From: Treponema sp.
Lineage (GTDB): Bacteria > Spirochaetota > Spirochaetia > Treponematales > Breznakiellaceae
DNA: 12,885 nt
Direction: 5' to 3'
NCBI GenBank assembly: GCA_031266255.1
Contig: JAISBK010000014.1
Span: 1 to 12,885, forward strand
Under the pieces are notes generated by a model, which saw nothing but the letters and a program-made list of their open reading frames with translations, searched no databases and was not told the DNA's origin. Shown in pieces: positions 12,807-12,885 of the stretch (positions within the stretch are counted from its first letter, which is position 1; every line of letters begins with the position of its first letter). Made by a program: the position numbers and the translations under genes.

Positions 12807-12885
12807 ATGCTGAAGGCTGTCTTTCCTGGATCCTTTGATCCTCCTACCCTGGGACATCTTAATATTATTGAACGGGCATGTGGTA
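12807..12885 (+). CDS. coaD: Phosphopantetheine adenylyltransferase, N-terminal part (3' end outside window)
   Basis: The first 26 codons of CoaD, which joins AMP from ATP to 4'-phosphopantetheine in the fourth step of coenzyme A synthesis. The fragment MLKAVFPGSFDPPTLGHLNI contains the nucleotidyltransferase signature PGSFDPPTLGH; the Thr and His of TLGH are the catalytic and ATP-phosphate residues of this family. The start is fixed by the motif, which must begin within a few residues of the N-terminus. There is no ribosome site before the ATG, and the predicted transcription start coincides with it. The gene is divergent from the xylanase and continues off the right edge. Confidence 0.9.
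   Translation, partial: MLKAVFPGSFDPPTLGHLNIIERACG

Overview
The window looks like a piece of a spirochete chromosome, most likely Treponema and plausibly one of the plant-fibre-degrading (gut or termite-gut type) treponemes. This is inference. It rests on the compact gene order rpsB-tsf-frr-uppS-cdsA with no pyrH between tsf and frr, which I recall from Treponema; on a spirochete-style lipobox on a large xylanase lipoprotein; on a long TPR-only protein; and on base composition that looks near half G+C. No mobile element, CRISPR array, tRNA or rRNA is visible.

Layout, left to right. (1) 1-405: C-terminal end of a phenylacetate-CoA ligase-like adenylating enzyme, running in from the left edge. 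(2) 442-1746, minus strand: a protein built of twelve 34-residue TPR units. Behind it is a clear sigma70-type promoter whose start region is covered by a perfect 18-bp palindrome, probably an operator. (3) 1747-2471: a 725-bp gap holding that promoter, an imperfect GC-rich hairpin and possibly a decayed RelE-type toxin remnant. (4) 2472-7209, plus strand: maf, then after a 170-bp leader with four hairpins, rpsB-tsf-frr-uppS-cdsA. This cluster supplies ribosomal protein S2, EF-Ts, ribosome recycling factor, the C55 lipid-carrier synthase and CDP-diacylglycerol synthase, so it couples translation to envelope lipid synthesis. (5) 7222-8508, minus strand: hisD (or a close HisD-like dehydrogenase), meeting cdsA tail to tail with a 12-nt gap. 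(6) 8655-9665, plus strand: a secreted protein of a poorly characterised, TIM-barrel-like family. (7) 10008-12644, minus strand: an 878-residue lipoprotein GH10 endo-xylanase with a helical FIVAR-like module and a beta-sandwich (CBM-like) module, with its own strong promoter and intrinsic terminator. (8) 12807 to the right edge: the start of coaD, whose predicted transcription start falls on the A of its ATG, so its mRNA is probably leaderless.

Most genes are ordinary housekeeping genes. The most interesting points are the apparently leaderless coaD start, the palindrome on the TPR-gene promoter, the structured rpsB leader, the unusual architecture of the xylanase, and the uncharacterised secreted protein convergent with it. 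I did not find a convincing new multi-gene defence or biosynthetic system.
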